A stretch of 46,950 nucleotides of DNA from Oscillibacter sp. (lineage in GTDB: Bacteria > Bacillota > Clostridia > Oscillospirales > Oscillospiraceae), in assembly GCA_022652815.1 (NCBI GenBank), contig JALCRR010000002.1, positions 1-46,950 on the forward strand, written 5' to 3'. Position 1 is the stretch's first letter, and every line of letters starts with the position of its first letter. Below, piece after piece: positions 15,414 to 23,429 of the stretch. Below the pieces are notes generated by a model that saw nothing but the letters and a program-made list of their open reading frames with translations, searched no databases and was not told the DNA's origin. The position numbers were made by a program, and so were the translations under genes.

Positions 15414-16283
15414 ATGATTTGCAATCTGTGCCCCCGCTCCTGCGGGGCAGAGCGGACGGAGACAAAAGCCGGCGGCGTGTGCGCGATGCCGGCCTCCCCG
15501 GTTTGTGCCAAGGCCCAGCTGCACCTGTGGGAGGAGCCGTGCCTTGTGGGTGAGCACGGCGCCGGCACCGTCTTTTTTTCCGGGTGCAATCTCCGCTGCT
15601 CCTTTTGCCAGAACGGAATCATCTCTCAAGAAGGTTACGGAAAACCCATTACGGCTGCCCGTCTGCGGGAAATTTACGAGGAGCTGATCGCGCAGGGCGC
15701 CGCCTGCATTGATCTGGTGACCCCCACCCATTTTACCCCGGTCATTCTGGAGTCCCTCCGCGATCCTCTGCCCGTCCCGGTGGTTTGGAATTCCGGCGGC
15801 TATGAAAAGCCAGAAACACTGCAACTTCTGGACGGCAAGGTGCAGATCTATCTGCCCGATCTCAAATACGCCCTGCCCGAACCGGCGAAAAAATATTCCG
15901 CCGCGGAGGACTACTTCCTTTGGGCGTCCGCCGCGATTTTAGAGATGTTCCGCCAGACCGGCCCCTACCGCATGGAAAATGGGGGGCTTTTGTCCGGCGT
16001 GCTCATTCGGCATCTGCTTCTCCCCGGTGAACTGGAAAACACCCGCCGCTGCATCGACTGGGTGGCGGAAACCTTTCGTCCCGGCGAGGTGCTGTTTTCC
16101 CTCATGAGTCAGTACACCCCACAGCCTGGCGCCGCAGGCAACCTTGCCCGCCATGTCACCAAAAGTGAGTATGCTGCCGCCGTCTCCTACATGGAAAACT
16201 GCGGCATCACCGACGGCTTTACGCAGGAGCGCACCTCCGCCAAAGAGGAGTACACGCCCAGCTTTGACGGCTCCGGCATCTGA
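15414..16283 (+). CDS. radical SAM protein, putative pyruvate formate-lyase activating enzyme-like (COG1313 type)
   Basis: A 289-residue radical SAM protein. The cluster-binding motif is CNLRCSFC (Cx3Cx2C, about residues 59-66). The N-terminus is a Cys-rich MICNLCPRSCGAER segment and a second CAM/CAKAQ stretch, which are typical of the PflX/YjjW-like group of uncharacterised activases. Further SAM-domain features are DLVTPTHFTP, VWNSGGYE and IYLPDLKYA. The ATG at 15414 follows GAGGTG; a GTG-type start at 15399 would precede this site. It stands alone between two terminators, and no glycyl-radical enzyme is nearby, so its target cannot be named. Confidence 0.88.
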   Translation: MICNLCPRSCGAERTETKAGGVCAMPASPVCAKAQLHLWEEPCLVGEHGAGTVFFSGCNLRCSFCQNGIISQEGYGKPITAARLREIYEELIAQGAACIDLVTPTHFTPVILESLRDPLPVPVVWNSGGYEKPETLQLLDGKVQIYLPDLKYALPEPAKKYSAAEDYFLWASAAILEMFRQTGPYRMENGGLLSGVLIRHLLLPGELENTRRCIDWVAETFRPGEVLFSLMSQYTPQPGAAGNLARHVTKSEYAAAVSYMENCGITDGFTQERTSAKEEYTPSFDGSGI

Positions 16284-16302
16284 AAAATCGACCTTAAAAA
16301 GC

Positions 16303-16340
16303 AGTGCCCTGCGGTTGATACCGCAGGGCACTTTGTTTCT
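16303..16340. terminator. bidirectional terminator
   Basis: Perfect 13-bp stem AGTGCCCTGCGGT / ACCGCAGGGCACT with loop TGAT. T-rich bases follow on the plus strand and a T run follows on the minus strand, so it can serve both the radical-SAM gene and the converging gene at 16355. Confidence 0.88.
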
Positions 16341-16354
16341 GTCTCTTAGATTCT

Positions 16355-17395
16355 TCAGTCGTGACGCAGTCCGCCGACCTTGCGCAGATTCTCCATGGCC
16401 TCGGCGTACTTCTTCGCGCTTGCGGTGGGATTGCCCCGCAAAATCCGCAGTGCCCGGGCATAGCTCTTTTCGGAGCGGGCGCGAATGTGTGCCTCCTCGC
16501 CCTTTAGACGTTCCAGCGCCTCGGCAAGCTCCGCCTTGCGCTCGGCGATCTGCTGGGCTGTCAGCTCCTTGGTCTCCTCCAGTCTGTCTCCATAGGACTG
16601 CAAGGCTTCGCTCACATTCTTTAGTGCTTTCAGCTTGGCTGTGGTGCGGAAGCGCAGGTTCTCCGCCATCAGCTCCTGCCGGCGAATTTTACGCTCGGCG
16701 TTCGCAGAAGCAAGCTGTGCTTTTCTGGCTTCCAGCCGATCTGCAAGCAGAATCTTGTCCACTTCCGTGCGATCGCGGAACTTTTGCAGGTCATCCGCCG
16801 CAAAGGCCGAGACCACCTCCGCCCGTTTGGCAAGACGGCGCAGATCCTCGTTCTCCTCGGTGAGCTTGGTGAGCATCTCCCGCAAATCCAAAGCAGCTCT
16901 GGTGGACTGAACGGCGTCTACAGTAGTTCCAGCCACCAGCACAAAGGCCAGCGGCTCCGCCCACGCCAGTGGAATCTTCAGCAGCAGCGCCGCAATGGGC
17001 GGATGAATAACCTTGACCAGCAGAATGGAAAAAACGCCCCAGGCCAGCGTGCTGGAAAGGCAGATATAGCCGTGGAGATTCAGCTTTTGATTGGAATAAT
17101 CCCAGTAGCGCACCTTAAAAAGGCTCTCCATGGCGGCGCCGGTAAAGTACTCCAGTACCGTAGCGGCAACCATGCCAAAGAGGTAAATCAGCACAAGGCT
17201 CTCCTGCACCCGGATGGTGGACAGCAAAATGATGATGGCGCCGGAGCCGTAAATCGGCAGCAGCGGCCCGTGGAGGAATCCCCGGTTCACCCAATGATGC
17301 TGCCGGGCGGAGACGTAGCAGGACTCCCAGATCCAGCCGCACAGGCAATAAAAAAAGAAAAACAGAATCCATTGATCGGTGGTATAAACGCCCAC
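16355..17395 (-). CDS. putative ABC-transporter type IV (CmpB-like) membrane protein with long coiled-coil tail
   Basis: A 346-residue protein. The first 170 residues carry about five membrane helices and match the CmpB/PF06541 family, with FFFYCLCGWIWES near the start, GFLHGPLLPIYG, and a WDYSNQKLNLHGYICL segment. Residues about 175-340 are highly charged, Ala/Glu/Arg-rich heptads predicted to form a long coiled coil (RRLAKRAEVV, LERLKGEEAHIRA). The GTG at 17395 is used because GGGAGG lies eight bases upstream; a TTG at 17413 would overlap that site. The family is named as a transporter but has no proven activity; the coiled-coil extension suggests a structural or scaffolding role instead. 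Confidence 0.75.
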   Translation of the reverse strand: MGVYTTDQWILFFFFYCLCGWIWESCYVSARQHHWVNRGFLHGPLLPIYGSGAIIILLSTIRVQESLVLIYLFGMVAATVLEYFTGAAMESLFKVRYWDYSNQKLNLHGYICLSSTLAWGVFSILLVKVIHPPIAALLLKIPLAWAEPLAFVLVAGTTVDAVQSTRAALDLREMLTKLTEENEDLRRLAKRAEVVSAFAADDLQKFRDRTEVDKILLADRLEARKAQLASANAERKIRRQELMAENLRFRTTAKLKALKNVSEALQSYGDRLEETKELTAQQIAERKAELAEALERLKGEEAHIRARSEKSYARALRILRGNPTASAKKYAEAMENLRKVGGLRHD

Positions 17396-17436
17396 AGGAA
17401 ATTCCTCCCTCAAAAAACAGTTGTTGATTAGCCTTT

Positions 17437-17442
17437 ATTCTA
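17437..17442 (-). promoter_or_regulatory. extended -10 promoter of the CmpB-like gene
   Basis: On the minus strand TGGTAGAAT, an extended -10 about 42 bases before the GTG start. The -35 is not clear. Confidence 0.5.
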
Positions 17443-17487
17443 CCAGATTCCCCGCCCGATACAATAGACGAAACCCGAACCGTGTCG

Positions 17488-17524
17488 AAAAAAGGAAGGG
17501 GCGCTGCGATGCAGCGCCCCTTCC
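17488..17524 (-). terminator. terminator of the SLH protein gene
   Basis: Stem GGAAGGGGCGCTGC / GCAGCGCCCCTTCC with a three-base loop (17494-17524), followed on the minus strand by six T residues. Confidence 0.88.
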
Positions 17525-17534
17525 TTCCGTTTTA

Positions 17535-20500
17535 TTACAGGAGATTATAGAGAATCTTTGCCATCTGGCCGCGGGTAATGCTGGTTCCGGGACGGAACGA
17601 GCCGTCGGTATAGCCGCCGATCACGCCCTGTCCCACCATGGTCTGGATATAGAACGCGGCATAGGACGGAATCGCAGAGGCATCCGTAAAGCTCAAAGCC
17701 GCAGTTGCGTAGCCCTTCTCCTGGGTACGGCCGATCATGGCCGATGCCTGGGCACGGGTGAGACTGCTGCCTGGATTGAAGTACAGTTTGCCACCTTTTT
17801 CCGTGCCGCCGATGATGCCGATGGAGTAGAGCGCCTTCACGGCCGTCTTGGCGTAATCGCCGATCTTGGCGTTGTCTGCAAACGGCAGCGTCAGATTTTC
17901 ATAGTCGGCATCCTTCAGTCCCAGATAGCGGTAAAGCATGACGGCGAATTCCTGCCGGGAAATCACCTGGTTGGGGCGGAACGTCCCGTCGGCGTAGCCG
18001 TTGGTGATGCCCGCAGTCTTGAGGAAGTCCACATAGGTGCTGCCCCAGTAGTCCTTGATGTCCGTAAACTGGTGCTCGGTATCGTAGGAGTCGATGTCGC
18101 AGGAGGCGCGACCGATGTTGCCGGAGGCGTCCTTGGCAAGAACCGTTACCCGGTGCCCGGCGGAGGTATTGGCAATGGAAAGCGCCGCGCTCAACTTGCC
18201 GGTAGCTGCGTCATACGTGCGGGAGACGGACTTGCCGTCCAGCAGCACCACCACACTGGTGGAGGGCAGGATGCCGTCCACAGCATCGGAAACCGTGGCG
18301 GTTAGGGTTGTTCCGCTGATGCTAGCCGTGACCGTCGGCACGGCGGTATCCACTGTGGAATTGTAAGTGGCAACAATCTGGTCGAGGTACAGCGTGCCGG
18401 ATGGCACGGCATAGGCGGTATAAATGCTGCCGTCATCCATGGTATATTCGCTGCCCACTCCCGTCAGCTTAAAGCCGGTCACGGACGCGGTGCCTTCCGG
18501 CAGCGTCACGGTCAGCTGCTTCCAGTCGGAGAAATTTAGGGTGCCGATGTCCGTTTCGCTAGTCGCGGTACCGTCAGAAGTCAGCAGCTTCAGCGTATTG
18601 CCGGAGTTGTCCCCGTAGACCCAAAGGCTAATCTGAGTGTAGGCGCTGCCGATGGTGTAGGGCGTGTCGAAGATCAGATTTGCCGTGCCGTCGGAGCCCA
18701 GCGTGTAGTCGAACTTGCCGGACTGGCGGCCGTAGCGCACATAGTTGAGGTTTCCGTTGACCGCGATGGTTCCGCCGTAACTGTAAGAAGCCGCTGCGGG
18801 CACACCGCTCTCAAAGCTCTCGATGGTATTCAGCGCAATCTTGCCCACCGTCACCGTAACCGAGGCGGACTTTCCGCCGGCGGAGACCGTCAACGTGCCG
18901 GTGCCGGGAGTGGTAGCCGTAATCTTGCCGCTGGCGTCCACGGTTCCGATGTTGCCGGAGAGGTTCCAGGTAAAGGCGGAGGCGTCCGCCTTCAAAGTCA
19001 GATGGTTATACAGGGCAGAAGCCGTCAGCGTCTGGCTGCTGCCCGGGGTCATGGACAAGGTGGTGACGGCGGTGGAGCCCTTCTTCACAGAGATGGAGTC
19101 CGGCGTCTTGACGGCGTGAACCACAGCCGTTCCGGTTTTGCCGGAGCCGGACGCCGTCACGGTCACATCGCCCCCGGCGGCAGGCGTTGTCAGCACATTG
19201 CCGTCAATCGTTCCCGCAGAGGCGGTTAGCGAATAGGAGCTGCTCATGGGAATGTAGTTGGTGTCCACGGCGGAGGCGGACAAATTCACCTTGCTGCCGG
19301 CGAGCACATAGTCATTGTCGGCGGAGACATAGAAGTGGTCCAACACGCCGCTTGCGCTGTTGGGTGCCACCAGAAAAATCTGATTGGTAACTGCCCGCTC
19401 CGAGCCGCCGGAGGGCTTATTCACCGTCGCCGCGGTGGTGTCGTCAGGCTGGGTGACCGTCAAGGTAGTGGAACCGCCGCCATCTAAGCACAGAGCTGTC
19501 GTGCAGCCCAGCTCAATCAGCCGCTGACCCACCTGCGTGAGGGATGCACCGACAGAGTGGCCGGATTGCCGACCGTCGATGGTGTAGAACACCAGTGAGC
19601 CGTCTGCCTTCTGGCCTACGGCGGTGCGGGGATTGACACCGCTGGGAAGTCCGGAGACTACCGCTCCGTTCTCCACCAGAGAATACAGGGCTCCCACGGC
19701 GTTTTGGACGCCGTCCCAGCCGTCAGCAGCGGAGATATTCAAGGTGATGGTGCCGCCGGTGGGCGCATTCAGCAGTGCCGCGGTATAGTAGCTGCTGGAT
19801 TTTGCGTTGGCGGAGAGCACCACTTGATTGGCCCCGATTGCCGTGGGCGAGGCCGTCTGGGTAATGCTGTCGATCCGCAGCGTCACGGTGCCGCCGATGT
19901 TGAGCGAGCCGCTTTCAATCGTACACAGCACATCCACGCCCTCCTCGGTGGTACCGGTGGTGTGCTTGGCGTTAAAGTCGTATGTATAGAGATAGATACC
20001 GCCGGTGGAAACGCGAGCCTTGTTCACCGCAGTAAGGCTTCGCACAACCTGCACCTGTGCGCCGGTTCCGTCATCGGCGGTATAGCCCAGATCGGCGGAC
20101 AACTTGATTGCGGGCTTGCCCAGTACGGCGGAGCCGTCCGCCTTAAAGCCGATGGCATAATAGCCGCCATCCGTGCTCTTTAAAGAGCCGTCGGAGATCA
20201 CAAGGCCGATGGGAAGGCCCGTAGAGGTGTTGTAAAAGTCGCCGTTCATGCCTGCAATCACGCGGTAGCCGTTGGCTTCCAGCACCTTTGCCGTGGCAGA
20301 CACGGTGGAGCAGCCCGTCAGAATTCCGCCGTAAGTCACCAGCGGCCGAACGAGAGAGTTGGGCATATACGTCACAACGTTTTCCGTCCGCAGGTCCGAA
20401 TAGGCCGTGCTCCAGAACACGTTGGTGGAAAGGACGGTGGATTTGCTGACTTCGGTATCCTTGCTGGTCAGATCCTCGCCCAGCGCCTCGGATGCAAAGG

Positions 20501-20573
20501 CCGGGACCGCGAGCGCCGTCATCAAAGCAAGGGTCAAAATCAAGGAAAGGGATTTGCGCAGAAATTTGTTCAT
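17535..20573 (-). CDS. secreted SLH-anchored phosphodiester glycosidase (NAGPA domain)
   Basis: A 1012-residue exported protein. Residues 1-28 are a signal peptide (basic MNKFLRK start, hydrophobic core, cut near AFA-SEA). Residues about 80-410 match the NAGPA/DUF2233 phosphodiester glycosidase fold: AGMNGDFYN, NPRTAVGQK, LCLDGGGSTTL and GGSERAVTNQ are the conserved positions. After it come Big-like Ig domains (about 420-580), a jelly-roll-like module (about 585-735), another Ig-like module, and three SLH repeats from about residue 835 to the end (each with FTD/FAD, GI-x-GYADGTFRP or GGYTDGSFRP, and TRGQMA-type ends). SLH domains bind pyruvylated wall polymers, so it sits at the cell surface. 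The likely substrate is a sugar-phosphodiester in wall polymers or host glycans; this is inference. Confidence 0.9.
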   Translation of the reverse strand: MNKFLRKSLSLILTLALMTALAVPAFASEALGEDLTSKDTEVSKSTVLSTNVFWSTAYSDLRTENVVTYMPNSLVRPLVTYGGILTGCSTVSATAKVLEANGYRVIAGMNGDFYNTSTGLPIGLVISDGSLKSTDGGYYAIGFKADGSAVLGKPAIKLSADLGYTADDGTGAQVQVVRSLTAVNKARVSTGGIYLYTYDFNAKHTTGTTEEGVDVLCTIESGSLNIGGTVTLRIDSITQTASPTAIGANQVVLSANAKSSSYYTAALLNAPTGGTITLNISAADGWDGVQNAVGALYSLVENGAVVSGLPSGVNPRTAVGQKADGSLVFYTIDGRQSGHSVGASLTQVGQRLIELGCTTALCLDGGGSTTLTVTQPDDTTAATVNKPSGGSERAVTNQIFLVAPNSASGVLDHFYVSADNDYVLAGSKVNLSASAVDTNYIPMSSSYSLTASAGTIDGNVLTTPAAGGDVTVTASGSGKTGTAVVHAVKTPDSISVKKGSTAVTTLSMTPGSSQTLTASALYNHLTLKADASAFTWNLSGNIGTVDASGKITATTPGTGTLTVSAGGKSASVTVTVGKIALNTIESFESGVPAAASYSYGGTIAVNGNLNYVRYGRQSGKFDYTLGSDGTANLIFDTPYTIGSAYTQISLWVYGDNSGNTLKLLTSDGTATSETDIGTLNFSDWKQLTVTLPEGTASVTGFKLTGVGSEYTMDDGSIYTAYAVPSGTLYLDQIVATYNSTVDTAVPTVTASISGTTLTATVSDAVDGILPSTSVVVLLDGKSVSRTYDAATGKLSAALSIANTSAGHRVTVLAKDASGNIGRASCDIDSYDTEHQFTDIKDYWGSTYVDFLKTAGITNGYADGTFRPNQVISRQEFAVMLYRYLGLKDADYENLTLPFADNAKIGDYAKTAVKALYSIGIIGGTEKGGKLYFNPGSSLTRAQASAMIGRTQEKGYATAALSFTDASAIPSYAAFYIQTMVGQGVIGGYTDGSFRPGTSITRGQMAKILYNLL

Positions 20574-20617
20574 GGTTGCCTCCTGTGTGCACGTTGGTTG
20601 GTCTACATAACGCCTTC

Positions 20618-20646
20618 AGAATAGCACAATCCGCCGGACAAGTAAA
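20618..20646 (-). promoter_or_regulatory. promoter of the SLH protein gene
   Basis: On the minus strand TTTACT (20646-20641), 17 bases, TATTCT (20623-20618) with an upstream TGC that makes an extended -10. Confidence 0.6.
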
Positions 20647-20702
20647 TGACAAAGCAGAAACAATGGCTGGAAATTAACGGGTGTTCCCTGTCTTTTTCTA
20701 TT

Positions 20703-22097
20703 TTACGCCTCGTAAAGCACCTTGCCCAAAAGCTCCATAGCTTCGGGCAGCGCCGCACTCTCCAGCCCCGCATAGTTGACCACCAGCGTGTGGGCAAGAC
20801 TCTCGTCCGGCTGTTTGGTGTACTCGGACAAAAAGCCCAGCCGAACGCCCATGGCTTCCGCCCGCCGGCGCAAAACGTCGTCCGGCGTTTCGGTGTCGAT
20901 CTTCAGCAGAAAGTGCAGACCTGCGCCGTGTTCGGTGATGGTAATTCTGTCCGCGAAAGCGCTCTTGCGGAAGGCTTCCAGCACGGCAAACCGCCGCAGG
21001 CGGTACTCGCTGCGCATCCGGGAAAGGTGCTGCTCATACTGTCCGCTGTTCAAAAACCGAGTCAGCACGGCCTGTTCCGTGGCGGGTACCGGGCAGGCGT
21101 AAAAATCCAGCTCCCGGCGGTACCGGGCAAGCAGTTCCGGCGGCAGCACCAGAAATCCTATACGCATGGACGGCGCAATGGTCTGGGAAAATGTATTCAT
21201 GTAGATAACCCGCCCGAAGGTGTCAATGCTCTGGAGTGTGGGGATGGGTCGGCCGGCAAAGCGGAACTCGCTGTCGTAGTCATCCTCGATGATGATACCG
21301 TTGCGCTCCTCCGCCCAGCGCAGCAGCGCCTGCCGCCGGGCAATGGGCATAACGATGCCCGTCGGATAGTGGTGAGACGGCGAGATGTGGACGGCTCCCG
21401 CGCCGCTTTTTTGCAGGGCGTCCAGCCGTAGTCCCTGTTCATCCAGCGGTACCGGCACGCAGGCAAGTCCGCTTTTTGAATAGATCTGCGTGATCCTGGG
21501 ATAGCCGGGATCCTCCACGGCCAGCGGCGCATTTTCCGCCAAAAGCTGGGCCAGCAGCAGATAGAGGTATTCCGCGCCGGCGCCCACCAGAATCTGTTCC
21601 GGGGAGACGGTCATGCCGCGGTAATCCCGCAGATCATCCGCAATGGCGCGCCGCAGCGCCGGCAGTCCTTGATGGGGCACGGGAGCCAGCAGCGCCGTCC
21701 CCTCCTGGGACAATACCTGCCTTGTTAGGTGGGACCAGACGGCAAACGGAAATCGTGTGGAATCCACGCGGTTGGTCTTGCAGTCCAGCTTCCACACCGG
21801 TGCAGGTCTCTCCGGCAAAACCTGCGCCGCAGGCTTTCGGGGTGTTGGCGGGCGCTCTACCCGGGAGACAAAATATCCTCGCTTGGGTCTGGCGGTCAGA
21901 TAGCCCTCTGCCGTCAGCTGGGCGTAGGCGTTTTCCACCGTAATGACAGACAGGTGCAGATGCTCTGCAAGCGCACGCTTGCTGGGCAACTTCTCCTCTG
22001 CCTGCAAAGCGCCGGAGAGAATGTCTCCCCGAATGCAGCGGTAAAGGTATTCGTAAAGCGGCGTGTTCCCCCGCTCTTCCAAATTGTATGTCCGCAT
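20703..22097 (-). CDS. MocR/PdxR-type transcription factor (GntR HTH + aminotransferase-like domain) lacking the PLP lysine
   Basis: A 464-residue MocR-subfamily regulator. Residues 10-78 form the GntR winged helix (LPSKRALAEHLHLSVITVENAY, GYLTARPKRGYFV). Residues about 105-464 form a fold-type I aminotransferase-like domain with VGAGAEYLYLLL, EDPGYP, SPSHHYPTGIVMP, EDDYDSEFR and NTFSQTIAPSMRIGF. In GabR and PdxR the last motif is usually SK, the Lys that forms the Schiff base with PLP. Here the codon at 21185-21183 is CAG, giving Gln at residue 305. The ATG at 22097 follows GGGGGGA. The gene faces two ECF S-component genes across a shared operator, the usual context for regulators of vitamin B6 uptake. 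Whether it still binds PLP is open. Confidence 0.9.
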   Translation of the reverse strand: MRTYNLEERGNTPLYEYLYRCIRGDILSGALQAEEKLPSKRALAEHLHLSVITVENAYAQLTAEGYLTARPKRGYFVSRVERPPTPRKPAAQVLPERPAPVWKLDCKTNRVDSTRFPFAVWSHLTRQVLSQEGTALLAPVPHQGLPALRRAIADDLRDYRGMTVSPEQILVGAGAEYLYLLLAQLLAENAPLAVEDPGYPRITQIYSKSGLACVPVPLDEQGLRLDALQKSGAGAVHISPSHHYPTGIVMPIARRQALLRWAEERNGIIIEDDYDSEFRFAGRPIPTLQSIDTFGRVIYMNTFSQTIAPSMRIGFLVLPPELLARYRRELDFYACPVPATEQAVLTRFLNSGQYEQHLSRMRSEYRLRRFAVLEAFRKSAFADRITITEHGAGLHFLLKIDTETPDDVLRRRAEAMGVRLGFLSEYTKQPDESLAHTLVVNYAGLESAALPEAMELLGKVLYEA

Positions 22098-22149
22098 TCC
22101 GTCCCCCCTCAATCTGACCTTATCAAAATTTTGTGAATTGGATATTTTA

Positions 22150-22183
22150 ATCATACCATATCCGCGTTATGATGACCATACCA
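22150..22183. promoter_or_regulatory. divergent promoter/operator with two ATACCA direct repeats
   Basis: ATACCA occurs at 22153-22158 and 22178-22183, start-to-start distance 25 bp, in the gap between the MocR-type gene and the ECF genes. ATACCA direct repeats are the known binding boxes of B. subtilis GabR, although its spacing differs. For the regulator gene, minus-strand TGGTCA (22178-22173), 17 bases, TATGAT (22155-22150) with an upstream TGG is a good promoter, and both repeats overlap it. A promoter for the plus-strand ECF genes is less clear; TATGAT at 22168-22173 is one candidate -10. Confidence 0.65.
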
Positions 22184-22228
22184 AATTTCTCCGGAAATGA
22201 TCCGGTTCACGCAAAGGAGTCTTGACGA

Positions 22229-22762
22229 ATGCAAACAGAATTATCGCTTCGCACATCCCACCCCGCCCGATGGCTGACGGTGACTGCGCTTTTTATGGCC
22301 ATGAATATCGGCCTAAGTTCCTTCGGGATCCCTGTCCCCGGCGGACACTTTTATTTAAATGACATCGTGATTGCGGCGGCGGCAATTCTGCTGGACCCTC
22401 TGGGCGCGTTTATGGTGGGTGGTGTCGGCGCATTTCTGGGTGATTTCTTCTTTTACCCTGCCCCCATGTTCGTCTCCCTTGTCACCCACGGATTGCAGGC
22501 CGTGGTCATCTCCCTGTGTGTTGGTCGGGCCTCCGAAGATCGCAAAAAATCCGCCGCGATTGTGGGTGTTTTGCTGGGCGGCATCATCATGGTGGTGGGC
22601 TATTCTCTGGGCCGCGCCTTTTTGTACAGCACACCCGAATATGCCCTTTTGAAGCTGCCCTACCAGATCTTGCAGGCAGCGGTAGGCGCTGTGGCAGCCG
22701 TCATTCTGTGCTTCCGCTGCGGACTGCGCCAGCAGTTCCACCGGATTCTGTTCCGCGCATAA
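22229..22762 (+). CDS. ECF transporter S component (first of two)
   Basis: A 177-residue membrane protein with about six helices, starting after a hydrophilic 13-residue tail. The pattern (ALFMAMNIGLSS, then PGGHFYLNDIVIAAAAILLDP, then GGVGAFLGDFF) is that of substrate-binding S components of energy-coupling-factor vitamin transporters. AAAGGAG precedes the ATG. It is 26 bases upstream of a second S component and divergent from a MocR/PdxR-type regulator, which suggests a pyridoxine-type substrate (PdxU-like), but no substrate residues can be read directly. The energising EcfA/EcfT module is not in the window and must be shared from elsewhere. Confidence 0.82.
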   Translation: MQTELSLRTSHPARWLTVTALFMAMNIGLSSFGIPVPGGHFYLNDIVIAAAAILLDPLGAFMVGGVGAFLGDFFFYPAPMFVSLVTHGLQAVVISLCVGRASEDRKKSAAIVGVLLGGIIMVVGYSLGRAFLYSTPEYALLKLPYQILQAAVGAVAAVILCFRCGLRQQFHRILFRA

Positions 22763-22788
22763 ATTGTTCTTCTAAGGAGGTCTTTCCC

Positions 22789-23334
22789 ATGGAAAACACG
22801 CTTTTAAAATCAGCTGCTGCACCGCGAAACAAAGTGCAGGCGATTGTGATGACCGCTCTTTTTGCGGCGCTTGCCTGCGTGGCAACGCTGGTCATCCACC
22901 TTCCCTCACCCACCGGCGGATATCTGAATTTGGGCGACACGGTGGTGCTGCTGGGCGCATATCTGCTGGGGCCGTGGTACGGCGCGGTGGCAGGAGGCGT
23001 TGGCTCCGCGCTGGCGGATCTGATTTCCGGCTACGCAGCTTACGCACCGGCAACGCTGCTGATCAAGGCCATGATGGCTATTGTGGCGGGACTTGTCTGG
23101 CGCGCCGTCCGGGAAAAGCAGGGCGGAACGCTTTTGGCAGGCGTGCTGGGTGAAATCCCTATGGTCGTAGGCTACTGGCTCTACGACGCCCTACTGCTCC
23201 GCTCCCTCATCGGAGGCGCTGCCGGAATTCCGGCCAATCTGGTGCAGGCGGCGGTGGGCATTGCCGCTTCTGCCCTTCTGGCGCTTTCTCTGCGAAAAAG
23301 CGCCTACGTGCGCCGCAAATTTCCCTTGCTTTAA
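22789..23334 (+). CDS. ECF transporter S component (second of two)
   Basis: A 181-residue polytopic protein of the same class as its neighbour. It shows VMTALFAALACVATLVIHLPSP-type helix 1, the S-component loop PTGGYLNLGD (about residues 40-49), and GAVAGGVGSALADLISGY. The ATG at 22789 follows AAGGAGGT, so the long upstream open frame is not used. Two tandem S components under one regulator may bind two related vitamers (for instance pyridoxine and pyridoxal, or a B6 precursor and thiamin precursor); this is speculation. Confidence 0.85.
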   Translation: MENTLLKSAAAPRNKVQAIVMTALFAALACVATLVIHLPSPTGGYLNLGDTVVLLGAYLLGPWYGAVAGGVGSALADLISGYAAYAPATLLIKAMMAIVAGLVWRAVREKQGGTLLAGVLGEIPMVVGYWLYDALLLRSLIGGAAGIPANLVQAAVGIAASALLALSLRKSAYVRRKFPLL

Positions 23335-23357
23335 GCCCAAATTTTGAAAAAAGATAT

Positions 23358-23396
23358 AAAGGAAAGCGGAACCGATTTGGCTCCGCTTTCCTTTTT
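23358..23396. terminator. terminator after the ECF genes, possibly bidirectional
   Basis: Stem AAAGGAAAGCGGAACC / GGCTCCGCTTTCCTTT with loop GATTT and one mismatch, followed by T residues. The minus strand also continues T-rich, serving the converging gene at 23430. Confidence 0.85.
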
Positions 23397-23429
23397 CTGC
23401 GATTCTATTATTATAATGAAGGGTTTCTT

